DNA of 10,874 bases from an uncultured Amylibacter sp. Lineage in GTDB: Bacteria; Pseudomonadota; Alphaproteobacteria; Rhodobacterales; Rhodobacteraceae. The notes beneath the pieces were generated by a model. It was not told where the DNA came from. It saw nothing but the letters and a program-made list of their open reading frames with translations, and made no database searches. How positions within the stretch are numbered: the stretch's first letter is position 1; each line of letters opens with the position of its first letter. The stretch is from contig CALLAV010000160.1 in NCBI GenBank assembly GCA_938001995.1, forward strand, positions 1 to 10,874, written 5' to 3'. The position numbers were made by a program, and so were the translations under genes. This document shows, piece by piece, positions 1 through 6,945 of this stretch.

Positions 1-147
1 CGCGACGTGATCCTTGCGGCGCAACCAACGAAATCCTTCGTCGGACTGGAGGAGCTGGGCGCATTAACCGTATTCCTGTGCAGTGATGCAGCCAAGTCGA
101 TCACTGGTGCGTCATTGCCCATAGATGGCGGTTGGACAGCCAAATAG
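1..147 (+). CDS. bdhA: 3-hydroxybutyrate dehydrogenase, C-terminal fragment (SDR family)
   Basis: This is the last 48 codons of a gene that begins left of the window; it ends at TAG 145-147. The fragment reads as the C-terminus of a classical short-chain dehydrogenase: a PTK segment, an LCSDAA helix, then SITGASLPIDGGW. The family-typical 'ITG..LPIDGGW' ending closes the Rossmann subunit. The combination of QPTK, LCSDAA and IDGGWTA at the end is what I know from D-3-hydroxybutyrate dehydrogenases, which interconvert 3-hydroxybutyrate and acetoacetate with NAD in PHB and ketone-body metabolism. The catalytic Ser-Tyr-Lys residues lie outside the window, so another SDR oxidoreductase is possible. 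No terminator-like hairpin follows the stop codon. Confidence 0.75.
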   Translation, partial: RDVILAAQPTKSFVGLEELGALTVFLCSDAAKSITGASLPIDGGWTAK

Positions 148-160
148 GCGTAACCATCTG

Positions 161-198
161 ATAATGCATTGTATAAATATTAACATAATATTCATTAT
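161..198. promoter_or_regulatory. AT-rich nested dyad upstream of the photolyase gene
   Basis: Seen directly: a 7-bp inverted repeat AATATTA-ACA-TAATATT at 176-192, enclosed by a second, wider inverted pair ATAATG (161-166) and CATTAT (193-198). The 162-bp gap 148-309 is clearly richer in A+T than the genes on either side. Its position, about 110 bp before the photolyase start, suits an operator or a promoter region, but no regulator is identified and AT-rich DNA makes such dyads by chance. It could also be only a weak transcription end for the upstream dehydrogenase. Confidence 0.3.
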
Positions 199-309
199 GC
201 GATTAATGGGTGACTAAAACCGACTACGGAAAAACACACCCCTGCGCTGGATCATTCGCCTGTTTGCCCCATATATCAGTGACGAAGACCACTGGGGAAA
301 ACCACGCTT

Positions 310-1845
310 ATGAAACTTAGACTTATCCTCGGTGATCAGCTGTCCCAGTCGATCTCGTCACTCAAAGACGCTGACATGGACACTGACGTGATCCTAATGT
401 GCGAATTGCGCACTGAAGCGACCTACGTCAAACACCACAAAAAGAAGATTGCGTTTCTGTTTTCGGCCATGCGCCACTTTGCGGCAGATTTGCAGGATCA
501 AGGCTACACCGTGCGCTACACGCGGTATGACGATCCTGACAACAGCGGAAGCTTTCTGGGCGAAGTCAAACGCGCGTTGGCGGACACTGGCGCGACGGAT
601 GTTGTGGCCACCTACCCCGCCGAATACCGTTTGACGTCAGAGTTTGACACTTGGGCCGACACGCTTGATGTGCCTTTAGAATTGCGTGCAGATGATCGCT
701 TTCTATGCTCCACGTCCGACTTCGCCGCGTGGGCCGAGGGGCGCAAACAATTGCGCATGGAATATTTCTACCGCGAAATGCGGCGCAAATTCAGTGTGTT
801 AATGGATGGATCTGACCCTGTTGGCGGGCAATGGAACTATGACGCGGAAAACCGCAAACCGCCAAAAGACGGGCTGAAGGTTCCAGAACCAAAAGGGTTT
901 GAACCCGATAACATTACCAAGGACGTGCTGACATTGGTTGAGGCCGAATTCAGCGACCATTTTGGCGACCTTCAGCCCTTTCCCTTTGCGGTCACGCGCA
1001 TCCAAGCCATTGAAGTGCTTGATGATTTTATAACGGACCGCCTGCCCCAATTTGGTGATTTTCAGGATGCCATGATCGAAGGCGAGCCGTGGATGTTCCA
1101 CAGCCATATCAGTTTTTACCTCAATTGCGGGCTTCTGGATCCGTTGGAGTGTATTCAGAAGGCAGAAGCGGCCTATCACGCCGGCAATGCGCCTTTGAAC
1201 GCGGTCGAAGGTTTCATTCGCCAAATCCTGGGCTGGCGCGAATATGTGCGGGGTATTTATTGGCTGAAAATGCCCGACTATAAATCCCAAAACGCGCTGA
1301 ACGCCACACGCGCCCTGCCCGATTTTTTCTGGACCGCCGACACGCAGATGAACTGTTTGCGTCAATGTGTTTCAGAAACGAAAACAAATGCTTACGCCCA
1401 TCACATCCAACGGCTTATGGTGCTTGGGAACTTTGCTTTGATTGCTGGATTACATCCAGATGAGGTGAATGAATGGTACTTGCTTGTCTACGCGGATGCT
1501 TACGAATGGGTTGAATTGCCCAATGTGTCGGGCATGATCCTGTTTGCGGATGATGGGATGCTGGCTTCAAAACCCTATGCGGCCAGTGGCGCGTATATCA
1601 ATCGCATGTCGAATTACTGCAAATCCTGCCGATATAAGGTAAGCAAGAAAAATGGACCCGACGCCTGCCCTTTCAACTATCTCTACTGGGATTTTCTGGA
1701 ACGAAACGGCGAAAAGCTGCGGGGCAACCCACGTATGGGGCTGATTTACAAAAATCTGCATCGCATGAGCGACGAAAAACGCGCCGCTGTGCGTGATGAC
1801 AGTCAGCGGTTCTTTCGGGCTTTGGATGCAAATGAAAAAGTCTGA
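310..1845 (+). CDS. phrB: Iron-sulfur bacterial cryptochrome/photolyase, (6-4) photolyase type (PhrB/CryB family)
   Basis: The 511-residue protein matches the FeS-BCP family in length and layout: an N-terminal alpha/beta antenna domain (about 1-130, starting [11 protein letters not shown]) followed by the all-helical FAD domain. Four cysteines sit at C349, C437, C440 and C453. As I recall, Agrobacterium PhrB binds its [4Fe-4S] cluster with C350, C438, C441 and C454, so all four are kept with a shift of one. The same shift places H364/H365 on the PhrB active-site histidines H365/H366, and W341, W389 and Y390 on the electron-transfer residues W342, W390 and Y391. The family repairs UV (6-4) photoproducts using blue light, with FAD and a DMRL antenna; relatives such as Rhodobacter CryB also affect photo-oxidative gene control. 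A GGGGAA at 294-299 precedes ATG 310 at a long spacing. The 3' end overlaps the next small gene. Confidence 0.93.
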   Translation: MKLRLILGDQLSQSISSLKDADMDTDVILMCELRTEATYVKHHKKKIAFLFSAMRHFAADLQDQGYTVRYTRYDDPDNSGSFLGEVKRALADTGATDVVATYPAEYRLTSEFDTWADTLDVPLELRADDRFLCSTSDFAAWAEGRKQLRMEYFYREMRRKFSVLMDGSDPVGGQWNYDAENRKPPKDGLKVPEPKGFEPDNITKDVLTLVEAEFSDHFGDLQPFPFAVTRIQAIEVLDDFITDRLPQFGDFQDAMIEGEPWMFHSHISFYLNCGLLDPLECIQKAEAAYHAGNAPLNAVEGFIRQILGWREYVRGIYWLKMPDYKSQNALNATRALPDFFWTADTQMNCLRQCVSETKTNAYAHHIQRLMVLGNFALIAGLHPDEVNEWYLLVYADAYEWVELPNVSGMILFADDGMLASKPYAASGAYINRMSNYCKSCRYKVSKKNGPDACPFNYLYWDFLERNGEKLRGNPRMGLIYKNLHRMSDEKRAAVRDDSQRFFRALDANEKV

Positions 1846-1981
1846 TTTACCACAAAAAACATGTGTCGTTTGTGGTCGTCCGTTCACCTGGCGCAAAAAG
1901 TGGAAAGACGTCTGGGATGAGGTAAAATACTGCTCTGAAAGATGCCGTCGCGGCAAGGCAAGCCGTACACCAGAAAGTTGA
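1832..1981 (+). CDS. DUF2256 zinc-finger-like small protein
   Basis: This 49-residue reading begins at ATG 1832, or 51 residues from ATG 1826; an open frame further upstream is inside the photolyase gene and is unlikely to be used. The core is the DUF2256 pattern: LPxK, C11-x2-C14, [11 protein letters not shown]28, then YC34-x3-C38 and an Arg-rich tail. Four cysteines in two pairs suggest one bound zinc. The start overlaps the last 14 bases of the photolyase gene, and a GGA at 1824-1826 can serve as ribosome site, so translational coupling is likely. From family knowledge, DUF2256 genes are often beside, or fused to, cryptochrome/photolyase-related genes, but their biochemical role is not established as far as I know. 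Confidence 0.88.
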   Translation: MKKSDLPQKTCVVCGRPFTWRKKWKDVWDEVKYCSERCRRGKASRTPES

Positions 1982-2059
1982 TATTTGTTGTAAATCAGTC
2001 TGTTGTTGGGCGACCTTCAACAGCGAATGCCGCGAGTTTCTTTTATAAACCCTGTATGA

Positions 2060-2077
2060 GCAATTGACATAAATTGC
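2060..2077. promoter_or_regulatory. Dyad GCAATT-N6-AATTGC containing a TTGACA hexamer
   Basis: An 18-bp inverted repeat with 6-bp perfect arms (2060-2065 and 2072-2077) lies 50 bp before the chosen start of the ABC ATPase gene. It contains a perfect TTGACA (2064-2069), the sigma-70 -35 consensus. I found no convincing -10 hexamer 16-19 bases further on, so the promoter call is incomplete. The dyad placement over a -35 box would suit a repressor or activator site for the transporter operon. Confidence 0.3.
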
Positions 2078-2127
2078 CACCTGTTCCAAGGTTTGCACCT
2101 TACAACACCGCCCGTTTGGAACCCTCT

Positions 2128-2904
2128 TTGACAGACACTGCTGCCACACCCGTTATTGAGCTGCGCAATATCCACAAAAGCTATGGCGATCTTGAGGTCA
2201 TCAAAGGTGTGGATCTGACTGCGCACAAAGGCGATGTGATCGCGCTGATCGGGTCGTCTGGTTCGGGTAAATCGACCCTTCTGCGCTGTGTGAACCTGTT
2301 GGAAACTGCGCAGCAAGGCGACATCGTTATCGGTGGTGAACCTGTCACGTGGGACCGCGATGACGCCAATCGCCAACCCAAAGACGCGGATCAAGTGCGC
2401 CGCTTTCGCACCAATCTTTCCATGGTATTTCAACAGTTTAACCTTTGGTCGCACCTAAGCGTTCTGCAAAATGTGATCGAAGCACCCGTGACTGTTCTGG
2501 GCCGTGAAAAAGCAGAAGCAACCAAACTCGGGCAGGCTCTGCTCGACAAAGTGGGTATCGGGGACAAGGCCGATATGTACCCGTCCCAACTGTCAGGCGG
2601 GCAGCAGCAACGGGCCGCCATTGCGCGCGCTCTTGCGATGGAACCCTCCGCGATGCTGTTTGACGAACCCACATCTGCCCTTGATCCAGAAACCGAAGCC
2701 GAAGTTGTCACCGTCATCCGTGACCTCGCCGCCGAAGGGCGCACGATGCTTTTGGTGACGCACGACATGAAAATGGCCCGCGATGTGGCAAACCATGTTA
2801 TCTTTCTTCATCAAGGTGTGATCGAAGAACAAGGCACCCCTGACGAGGTGTTTAATCAAACAAAATCAACGCGGTTGCAGCAATTCCTTAGCTCAACCCA
2901 CTAA
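2128..2904 (+). CDS. Polar amino acid-type ABC transporter, ATP-binding subunit (HisP/GlnQ-like)
   Basis: This is the 258-residue cytoplasmic ATPase that powers the importer encoded with it. Motifs in this numbering: Walker A GSSGSGKST 42-50, Q-loop glutamines 102-103 (FQQFNLW), signature LSGGQQQR 155-162, Walker B MLFDEP 176-181, D-loop SALD 183-186, H-loop H212. The FQQFNLWSHL stretch and overall length fit the polar amino acid transporter (PAAT) family. No ATG precedes the conserved start; three in-frame TTG codons do (2074, 2116, 2128). I prefer 2128 because it gives the family's usual short N-terminus and a GGA lies 7 bases before it; the longer reading from 2074 would add 18 residues with no family resemblance. 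The binding-protein gene begins 34 bp after the stop codon. Confidence 0.92.
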   Translation: MTDTAATPVIELRNIHKSYGDLEVIKGVDLTAHKGDVIALIGSSGSGKSTLLRCVNLLETAQQGDIVIGGEPVTWDRDDANRQPKDADQVRRFRTNLSMVFQQFNLWSHLSVLQNVIEAPVTVLGREKAEATKLGQALLDKVGIGDKADMYPSQLSGGQQQRAAIARALAMEPSAMLFDEPTSALDPETEAEVVTVIRDLAAEGRTMLLVTHDMKMARDVANHVIFLHQGVIEEQGTPDEVFNQTKSTRLQQFLSSTH

Positions 2905-2938
2905 CCAAAACCAACCAAGTTCAACCAGGAGAAACCAC

Positions 2939-3664
2939 ATGAAAAAACTACTACTTGCAGCGGCCGTGTCCGCACTCGCAACAGGTGCAGCATGGGCCGA
3001 TACAGTTCGTATGGGCACCGAGGGCGCCTACCCTCCCTACAACTTCATCAATGACAAAGGCGAAGTTGACGGGTTCGAACGCGAGCTGGGCGACGAGATC
3101 TGCAAACGCGCAGAACTGGATTGCACATGGGTCACAAACGAATGGGACAGCATCATTCCGAACCTTGTGTCTGGCAACTATGACACCATCATTGCAGGCA
3201 TGTCCGTAACGGCAGAACGCGACGAAGTCATTGATTTCACAAACGAATACATCCCACCGTCCCCATCTGGCTACGTTGGCTTGGCTGACGGTTCTGTTGA
3301 CGTGATGAAAGGCATCATTGCCGCACAAACCAACACGATCCAAGCGGGTCACGTTGCTGCCTCTGGCGCGACGCTCGTGGAATTTGCAACGCCTGACGAA
3401 ACCATCGCTGCTGTGAAAAACGGCGAAGCAGATGCGGTTTTGGCTGACAAAGACTTCCTCGCGCCAATCGTGGCTGAGAGTGGCGGCATGTTGGCATTTG
3501 TGTCTGACGATGTTGCCATCGGTGGCGGTGTTGCCATGGGCATGCGTGAAAGCGACGGCGAATTGAAAGCCAAAATGAACGCGGCAATCGATTCCATGAA
3601 GGCGGACGGCACATTGAACACAATGCTCGCCAAATGGTTCGAAGAGAACGCACCTCAGTGGTAA
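2939..3664 (+). CDS. Periplasmic substrate-binding protein of the ABC importer (SBP_bac_3, HisJ-like)
   Basis: The 241-residue precursor has a clear Sec signal peptide (KK, hydrophobic core, AWA at 18-20, cleavage before D21). The mature part follows the HisJ/LAO-binding protein pattern: MGTEGAYPPYNF near the start, GFERELGDEICKR, and a cysteine pair C55/C62 that corresponds to the HisJ disulfide. R94 in 'TAERDEVIDFT' matches the HisJ arginine that holds the ligand carboxylate, and D170 in 'AVLAD' matches the aspartate that holds the alpha-amino group. HisJ D11 is glutamate here (E28), and two of the ligand-loop serines are replaced by A86 and G87, so specificity probably differs from HisJ. 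AGGAG at 2927-2931, 7 bases before ATG, is the best ribosome site in the operon and fits a protein needed in excess. The exact ligand is unknown. Confidence 0.92.
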   Translation: MKKLLLAAAVSALATGAAWADTVRMGTEGAYPPYNFINDKGEVDGFERELGDEICKRAELDCTWVTNEWDSIIPNLVSGNYDTIIAGMSVTAERDEVIDFTNEYIPPSPSGYVGLADGSVDVMKGIIAAQTNTIQAGHVAASGATLVEFATPDETIAAVKNGEADAVLADKDFLAPIVAESGGMLAFVSDDVAIGGGVAMGMRESDGELKAKMNAAIDSMKADGTLNTMLAKWFEENAPQW

Positions 3665-3675
3665 GCTGATCTTTG

Positions 3676-3699
3676 GGGCGGCTGCGCATGTGGCCGCCC
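3676..3699 (+). repeat. GC-rich stem-loop between binding-protein and permease genes
   Basis: GGGCGGC (3676-3682) and GCCGCCC (3693-3699) form a perfect 7-bp stem with a 10-base loop, 11 bases after the binding-protein stop codon. No T-run follows, so it is not a classical terminator. In several ABC operons a hairpin in this place protects the 3' end of the binding-protein mRNA and lowers downstream expression; that role is inferred here. Confidence 0.55.
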
Positions 3700-3748
3700 T
3701 ACCCCTTTGATATTCAACACGTAATCCAGCACACAGGGCCAAACATCC

Positions 3749-4603
3749 ATGTTTGAAATTTGCGCAGACCCGCGCAGCCTTGAGGGGCTTACGTGGCTCT
3801 CTTGTTACCTCACCACCCCAAAACATTCGGCGATGTATTTCAGCATTCTGACGGTGCTTGGCATGTTGCTTGCTGTTGTTCCGCCCATTTTGATGCTTGG
3901 GTTTGCCGGTGCATTGGCACGACGTTCCAAGATCGCACCCATTCGCTGGTTTGGGCTTGGCTACACGTCCATTGTGCGTGGCGTGCCCGATATCGTGTTT
4001 TTTCTATTCTTCCCCATCGCTCTGGATCAAGCGGTTGAATACATCCGCCATAAGATAAAATGTAGCGATGTTCTGGAACCCATCTATCAAGGCAATGATT
4101 TTGTGGTTTGTCAGGCTGCGAAAATGCCGCTTGGCACATCAGATCAATTCTATCACGAGGCTTGGGGCTTTTCGCTCGCCGTGATCACGTTTGCCATCGT
4201 GTTTGGCGCTTTCACCGCCAACACGTTGCACGGCGCTTTGAACGCTGTGCCAAAGGGTCAGTTGGAAACCGCCCGTGCCTTTGGCATGTCGGAACGGCAA
4301 ACCTTTTGGCGCGTTCATATGCCCCAAATGTGGGTTTATGCCCTGCCCGGCCTGTCTAATCTTTGGATGATCCTGATCAAAGCCACGCCGTTGTTGTTTT
4401 TGCTGGGTGTCAAAGACATCGTTTATTGGGCCAAAGAGCTTGGCAGTATGAAAACGCAGGTCTATGCCTATGCCCACCCCGATTGGCGTGTCTGGTATTT
4501 CTTGGCGTTGTTGGTGTTTTATCTGTTCCTGACGTGGATCAGCCAGCGGGTGTTTGACCGTATCTTTGCGCGTGCATCACGCGGCATGGCGGTGGCGACA
4601 TGA
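3749..4603 (+). CDS. ABC transporter permease subunit 1 (HisM/HisQ-like, enlarged)
   Basis: This inner-membrane subunit has 284 residues, longer than the usual ~220-240 of PAAT permeases. Five hydrophobic segments can be read at about 29-56, 76-95, 140-165, 197-220 and 248-268. The cytoplasmic EAA loop that docks the ATPase is ETARAFGMSERQ...P (173-192), with the key glycine at G179. Two parts are extra: an N-terminal tail before segment 1 carrying C5 and C19, and an insert of about 44 residues between segments 2 and 3 (96-139) carrying C105 and C121. By HisM/HisQ topology both lie on the periplasmic side. AGGG at 3735-3738 precedes ATG by 10 bases. The stop codon overlaps the next start codon (ATGA), so the two permeases are probably made together as a heterodimer. 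Confidence 0.9.
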   Translation: MFEICADPRSLEGLTWLSCYLTTPKHSAMYFSILTVLGMLLAVVPPILMLGFAGALARRSKIAPIRWFGLGYTSIVRGVPDIVFFLFFPIALDQAVEYIRHKIKCSDVLEPIYQGNDFVVCQAAKMPLGTSDQFYHEAWGFSLAVITFAIVFGAFTANTLHGALNAVPKGQLETARAFGMSERQTFWRVHMPQMWVYALPGLSNLWMILIKATPLLFLLGVKDIVYWAKELGSMKTQVYAYAHPDWRVWYFLALLVFYLFLTWISQRVFDRIFARASRGMAVAT

Positions 4604-5439
4604 GCTGTGCGCAGACCTTTTCCGACTATGCCTTTCGGTCTTTGGGATACGGCGAACGGCTTTTGCCCAAAACCGATATCACCTTTTGCGAACAGGTTGT
4701 CCTGATCGGCAGCGGCATGATTTGGAACGTTTATTTTGGCGTCCTTGCCATCATCTTCGGCTTTATTTTCGCCACGGCCCTTGCCTTTGCCCGTGTCAAC
4801 GGTGGTGCGGTTCTGCGTTGGCCCGCTGATATTTTTGTCTTTGTGTTTCGCGGTTCGCCGCTGTTTATCCAGTTCTTTTTTGCCTACGAATTGTTTGTTC
4901 AAATCCCGCGTATGGGCTTTGAATGGGACCTGGGGTTCATGGTTCTGTCCGCGCAAACAAGCTGGCTGACGAAAGCATGGCTCGGCGCGTTGGTGGTGCT
5001 GTTTTTGAACACCTCCGCCTATAGCGCCGAGATTTTCACAGGGGCGCTTCGGGCCGTTCCAAAAGGCGATGTTGAGGCGGCGAACGCGTTTGGTATGAAC
5101 GGACGGACCAAATTCCGCCGCATCGTGTTCCCCACAATGTTGCGCCTTGCCTGGCCGTCTTATTCGAACGAGGCGATATTTCTGTTTCACTCCACCGCGT
5201 TGATCTTTTTCTCTGGCTTTCCTGCATGGCGGCGCAAGGGCGACGGGCTGTATTACGCGAACTACTTTGCGGAAAACACGTTCAACCCCTTCGTGGCTTA
5301 CCCCATTGTCGCGGTTTATTTCATCCTGCTCACGCTGCTGATCGTTGGCTTCTTTGGGCTGGTTAACAAACGGTTGAACAAGCATATCCCTGATGCGCCC
5401 AAGGTGAAATTCCGCTTTGCTACGGTCATTGGCCGGTAG
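4600..5439 (+). CDS. ABC transporter permease subunit 2 (HisM/HisQ-like, enlarged)
   Basis: The second membrane subunit has 279 residues, again long for the family. Its start overlaps the preceding stop codon as ATGA. Hydrophobic segments lie at about 43-66, 78-100, 124-150, 190-206 and 233-256. The EAA loop reads EAANAFGMNGRTKFRRIVFP (159-178), with G165 as the conserved glycine. The N-terminal tail of some 40 residues contains C3 and C30; a short insert (101-123) separates segments 2 and 3. The tail ends in a basic cytoplasmic stretch. It pairs with subunit 1 and the upstream ATPase to form the importer. No terminator is visible between its stop codon and dddP, so read-through into dddP is possible. 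Confidence 0.9.
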   Translation: MSCAQTFSDYAFRSLGYGERLLPKTDITFCEQVVLIGSGMIWNVYFGVLAIIFGFIFATALAFARVNGGAVLRWPADIFVFVFRGSPLFIQFFFAYELFVQIPRMGFEWDLGFMVLSAQTSWLTKAWLGALVVLFLNTSAYSAEIFTGALRAVPKGDVEAANAFGMNGRTKFRRIVFPTMLRLAWPSYSNEAIFLFHSTALIFFSGFPAWRRKGDGLYYANYFAENTFNPFVAYPIVAVYFILLTLLIVGFFGLVNKRLNKHIPDAPKVKFRFATVIGR

Positions 5440-5486
5440 GTTTGCCTAAATCCGACAGACAATAAGACGCAAATAGGCAGGTGGAT

Positions 5487-5496
5487 GCTTGCAAGC
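5487..5496. promoter_or_regulatory. 10-bp perfect palindrome GCTTGCAAGC in the dddP leader
   Basis: In the 92-bp gap between the second permease gene and dddP, GCTTGCAAGC reads the same on both strands. It is 35 bp before the dddP start, where an operator or an mRNA structure could act. A weaker pair, TGCCTA (5443-5448) and TAGGCA (5474-5479), encloses the gap upstream of it. No clear -35/-10 pair was found in the gap. The functional role is inference only. Confidence 0.25.
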
Positions 5497-5531
5497 TGTG
5501 ATTTCCTGAACCCAGCAGCGGGGAGGCAGCC

Positions 5532-6872
5532 ATGAACAAACATTTTTCAGAAACGCGCAAGATTGACCCAACCAAAGGCGCGACCCTGCCCGATGGAACG
5601 CCAAATGATGCGGACCGTGTGGAAATTGGGCCAACACAACTGGCGTTTAAAGAATGGGAGGCCGCAGGGCTGACCTTGCCGAACCTGCAACGGATGCGCG
5701 AATTTCGCCATGCCCGTTTGACCCAACACGTGGTCGACCGCGATTATGGCGGTGTGTTGATGTTTGATCCCATGAATATTCGCTACGCCACGGACACCAC
5801 AAACATGCAGCTGTGGAACATGCACAATCCGTTTCGTGCGGTGCTGGTTTGTGCCGATGGATACATGGTGATTTGGGATTACAAGAACGCGCCGTTTTTG
5901 GCGGATTTCAACCCGCTGGTGCGCGAGAGCCGCTCTGGGGCGTCGATGTTCTATTTCTCTTCTGGTGACAAGATCGAGGAAGGCGCAGAAAGCTTTGTGG
6001 GCCAAGTGAAGGACCTGATGCGTGAACACGGTGGCGGAAACAGCCGTCTTGCCGTGGATAAGATCATGGTCCCCGGATTGCGGGCCTTGGAACGTGCTGG
6101 GTTCGAGGTGATGGAAGGCGAGGAGGTCACGGAAAAATCCCGCTCGGTGAAGGGTCCAGATGAAATCCTGGCTTTGCGCTGCGCGCAGCACGCCTGCGAA
6201 ACTGCCTGTTTTGAAATGGAAAAGGCCGCTCGTGCTGGGGTTCCGCAGGGCAATATGTCAGAAGATGACATTTGGGCTGTGCTGCATGCGGAAAACATCC
6301 GTCGTGGTGGCGAATGGATCGAAACGCGGCTGCTTGCGTCGGGTCCACGCACAAATCCTTGGTTTCAGGAATGCGGCCCACGGATCGTGCAGAACAACGA
6401 AATTGTGGCGTTTGATACGGATCTGGTGGGCGCGTACGGCATGTGCGTCGATATCAGCCGCACGTGGTGGATTGGCGATGAAAAGCCCCGTCCCGATATG
6501 GTCGATGCCATGAAGCACGGACACGAGCATATCATGACGAATATGGAGTTGTTGAAACCTGGCGTGCCGTTCAAGGACCTCGTTTTCAAAGGACACCAGT
6601 TGGATGCGCAATACAATCGCCTGAAATACGGCTGTCGGATGCACGGTGTTGGGCTGTGTGATGAATGGCCGCTGATCGCCTACCCTGACCAATACGTCGA
6701 AGGCGCGTTTGAGTACGAGCTGGAAGCGGGTATGTTGCTGTGTGTTGAAGCTCTGATCAGCCCAGATGGTGGGGATTTCTCAATCAAGCTGGAAGATCAG
6801 GTTTTGATTACCGAAGACGGTTATGAAAACCTAACCACCTATCCTTTTGATCCTGCTTTAATGGGGCATTAA
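5532..6872 (+). CDS. dddP: DMSP lyase DddP (M24 metallopeptidase-fold, di-iron)
   Basis: DddP cleaves dimethylsulfoniopropionate to dimethyl sulfide and acrylate in the cytoplasm. The 446-residue length equals that of the Ruegeria/Roseovarius enzymes. The residues I recall from RlDddP are all present at identical numbers: metal ligands D295 and D297 (FDTD), D307, H371, E406 and E421, the catalytic D377 (HGVGLCDEW), and Y366. The N-terminal domain (about 1-200, from NKHFSETRKIDPTKGATL) and the C-terminal pita-bread domain (about 205-446) follow the M24/creatinase plan, but the substrate pocket resembles DddP rather than Xaa-Pro peptidases. GGGAGG at 5521-5526, five bases before ATG, is a strong ribosome site. 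It lies 92 bp after the importer genes on the same strand and ends before a bidirectional terminator. The alternative name 'Xaa-Pro aminopeptidase' should not be used. Confidence 0.94.
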   Translation: MNKHFSETRKIDPTKGATLPDGTPNDADRVEIGPTQLAFKEWEAAGLTLPNLQRMREFRHARLTQHVVDRDYGGVLMFDPMNIRYATDTTNMQLWNMHNPFRAVLVCADGYMVIWDYKNAPFLADFNPLVRESRSGASMFYFSSGDKIEEGAESFVGQVKDLMREHGGGNSRLAVDKIMVPGLRALERAGFEVMEGEEVTEKSRSVKGPDEILALRCAQHACETACFEMEKAARAGVPQGNMSEDDIWAVLHAENIRRGGEWIETRLLASGPRTNPWFQECGPRIVQNNEIVAFDTDLVGAYGMCVDISRTWWIGDEKPRPDMVDAMKHGHEHIMTNMELLKPGVPFKDLVFKGHQLDAQYNRLKYGCRMHGVGLCDEWPLIAYPDQYVEGAFEYELEAGMLLCVEALISPDGGDFSIKLEDQVLITEDGYENLTTYPFDPALMGH

Positions 6873-6893
6873 CTGGGCGTTCACCCACTGCTT

Positions 6894-6933
6894 AAACGCA
6901 AAAAAGGCGCCGAAAAGGGCGCCTTTTTCGTTT
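6894..6933. terminator. Bidirectional intrinsic terminator between dddP and clpX
   Basis: The core stem pairs AAAAAGGCGCC (6901-6911) with GGCGCCTTTTT (6918-6928) around a 6-base loop, GAAAAG. Beyond a two-base bulge (CA, 6899-6900) the stem continues with AAACG (6894-6898) and CGTTT (6929-6933). The A-run on the left and T-run on the right give a U-tail on either strand, so it can end both the dddP transcript and the convergent clpX transcript. Confidence 0.9.
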
Positions 6934-6945
6934 GTTTTAGATGGA

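Noticed and set aside
250..285. Possible sigma-E-type promoter (GGATCATT with a downstream TATAT) before the photolyase
   Set aside because: The -35 does not match TGATCC and the -10 is not the expected form, so the match is too weak.
2000..2023. CTGTTG/CAACAG inverted repeat after the DUF2256 gene as a terminator
   Set aside because: Only six pairs around a 12-base loop and no T-run follows, so termination is not supported.
2951..3826. Long open frame of 291 codons antisense to the binding-protein gene
   Set aside because: It is the mirror of a clearly coding gene with signal peptide and family motifs; the antisense product is rich in Cys/His/Arg with no recognisable domain and no ribosome site.
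4519..5385. Open frame of 288 codons antisense to permease 2
   Set aside because: It shadows a membrane protein gene with an intact EAA motif; its product is a low-complexity charged sequence.
5443..5479. TGCCTA/TAGGCA pair as a terminator between permease 2 and dddP
   Set aside because: Six pairs around a 25-base loop and no T-run; it would not form a stable terminator.
5532..6872. Xaa-Pro aminopeptidase or creatinase reading of the M24 protein
   Set aside because: Length and all DddP-specific residues, including D377 and Y366 at the same numbers, fit DMSP lyase better.
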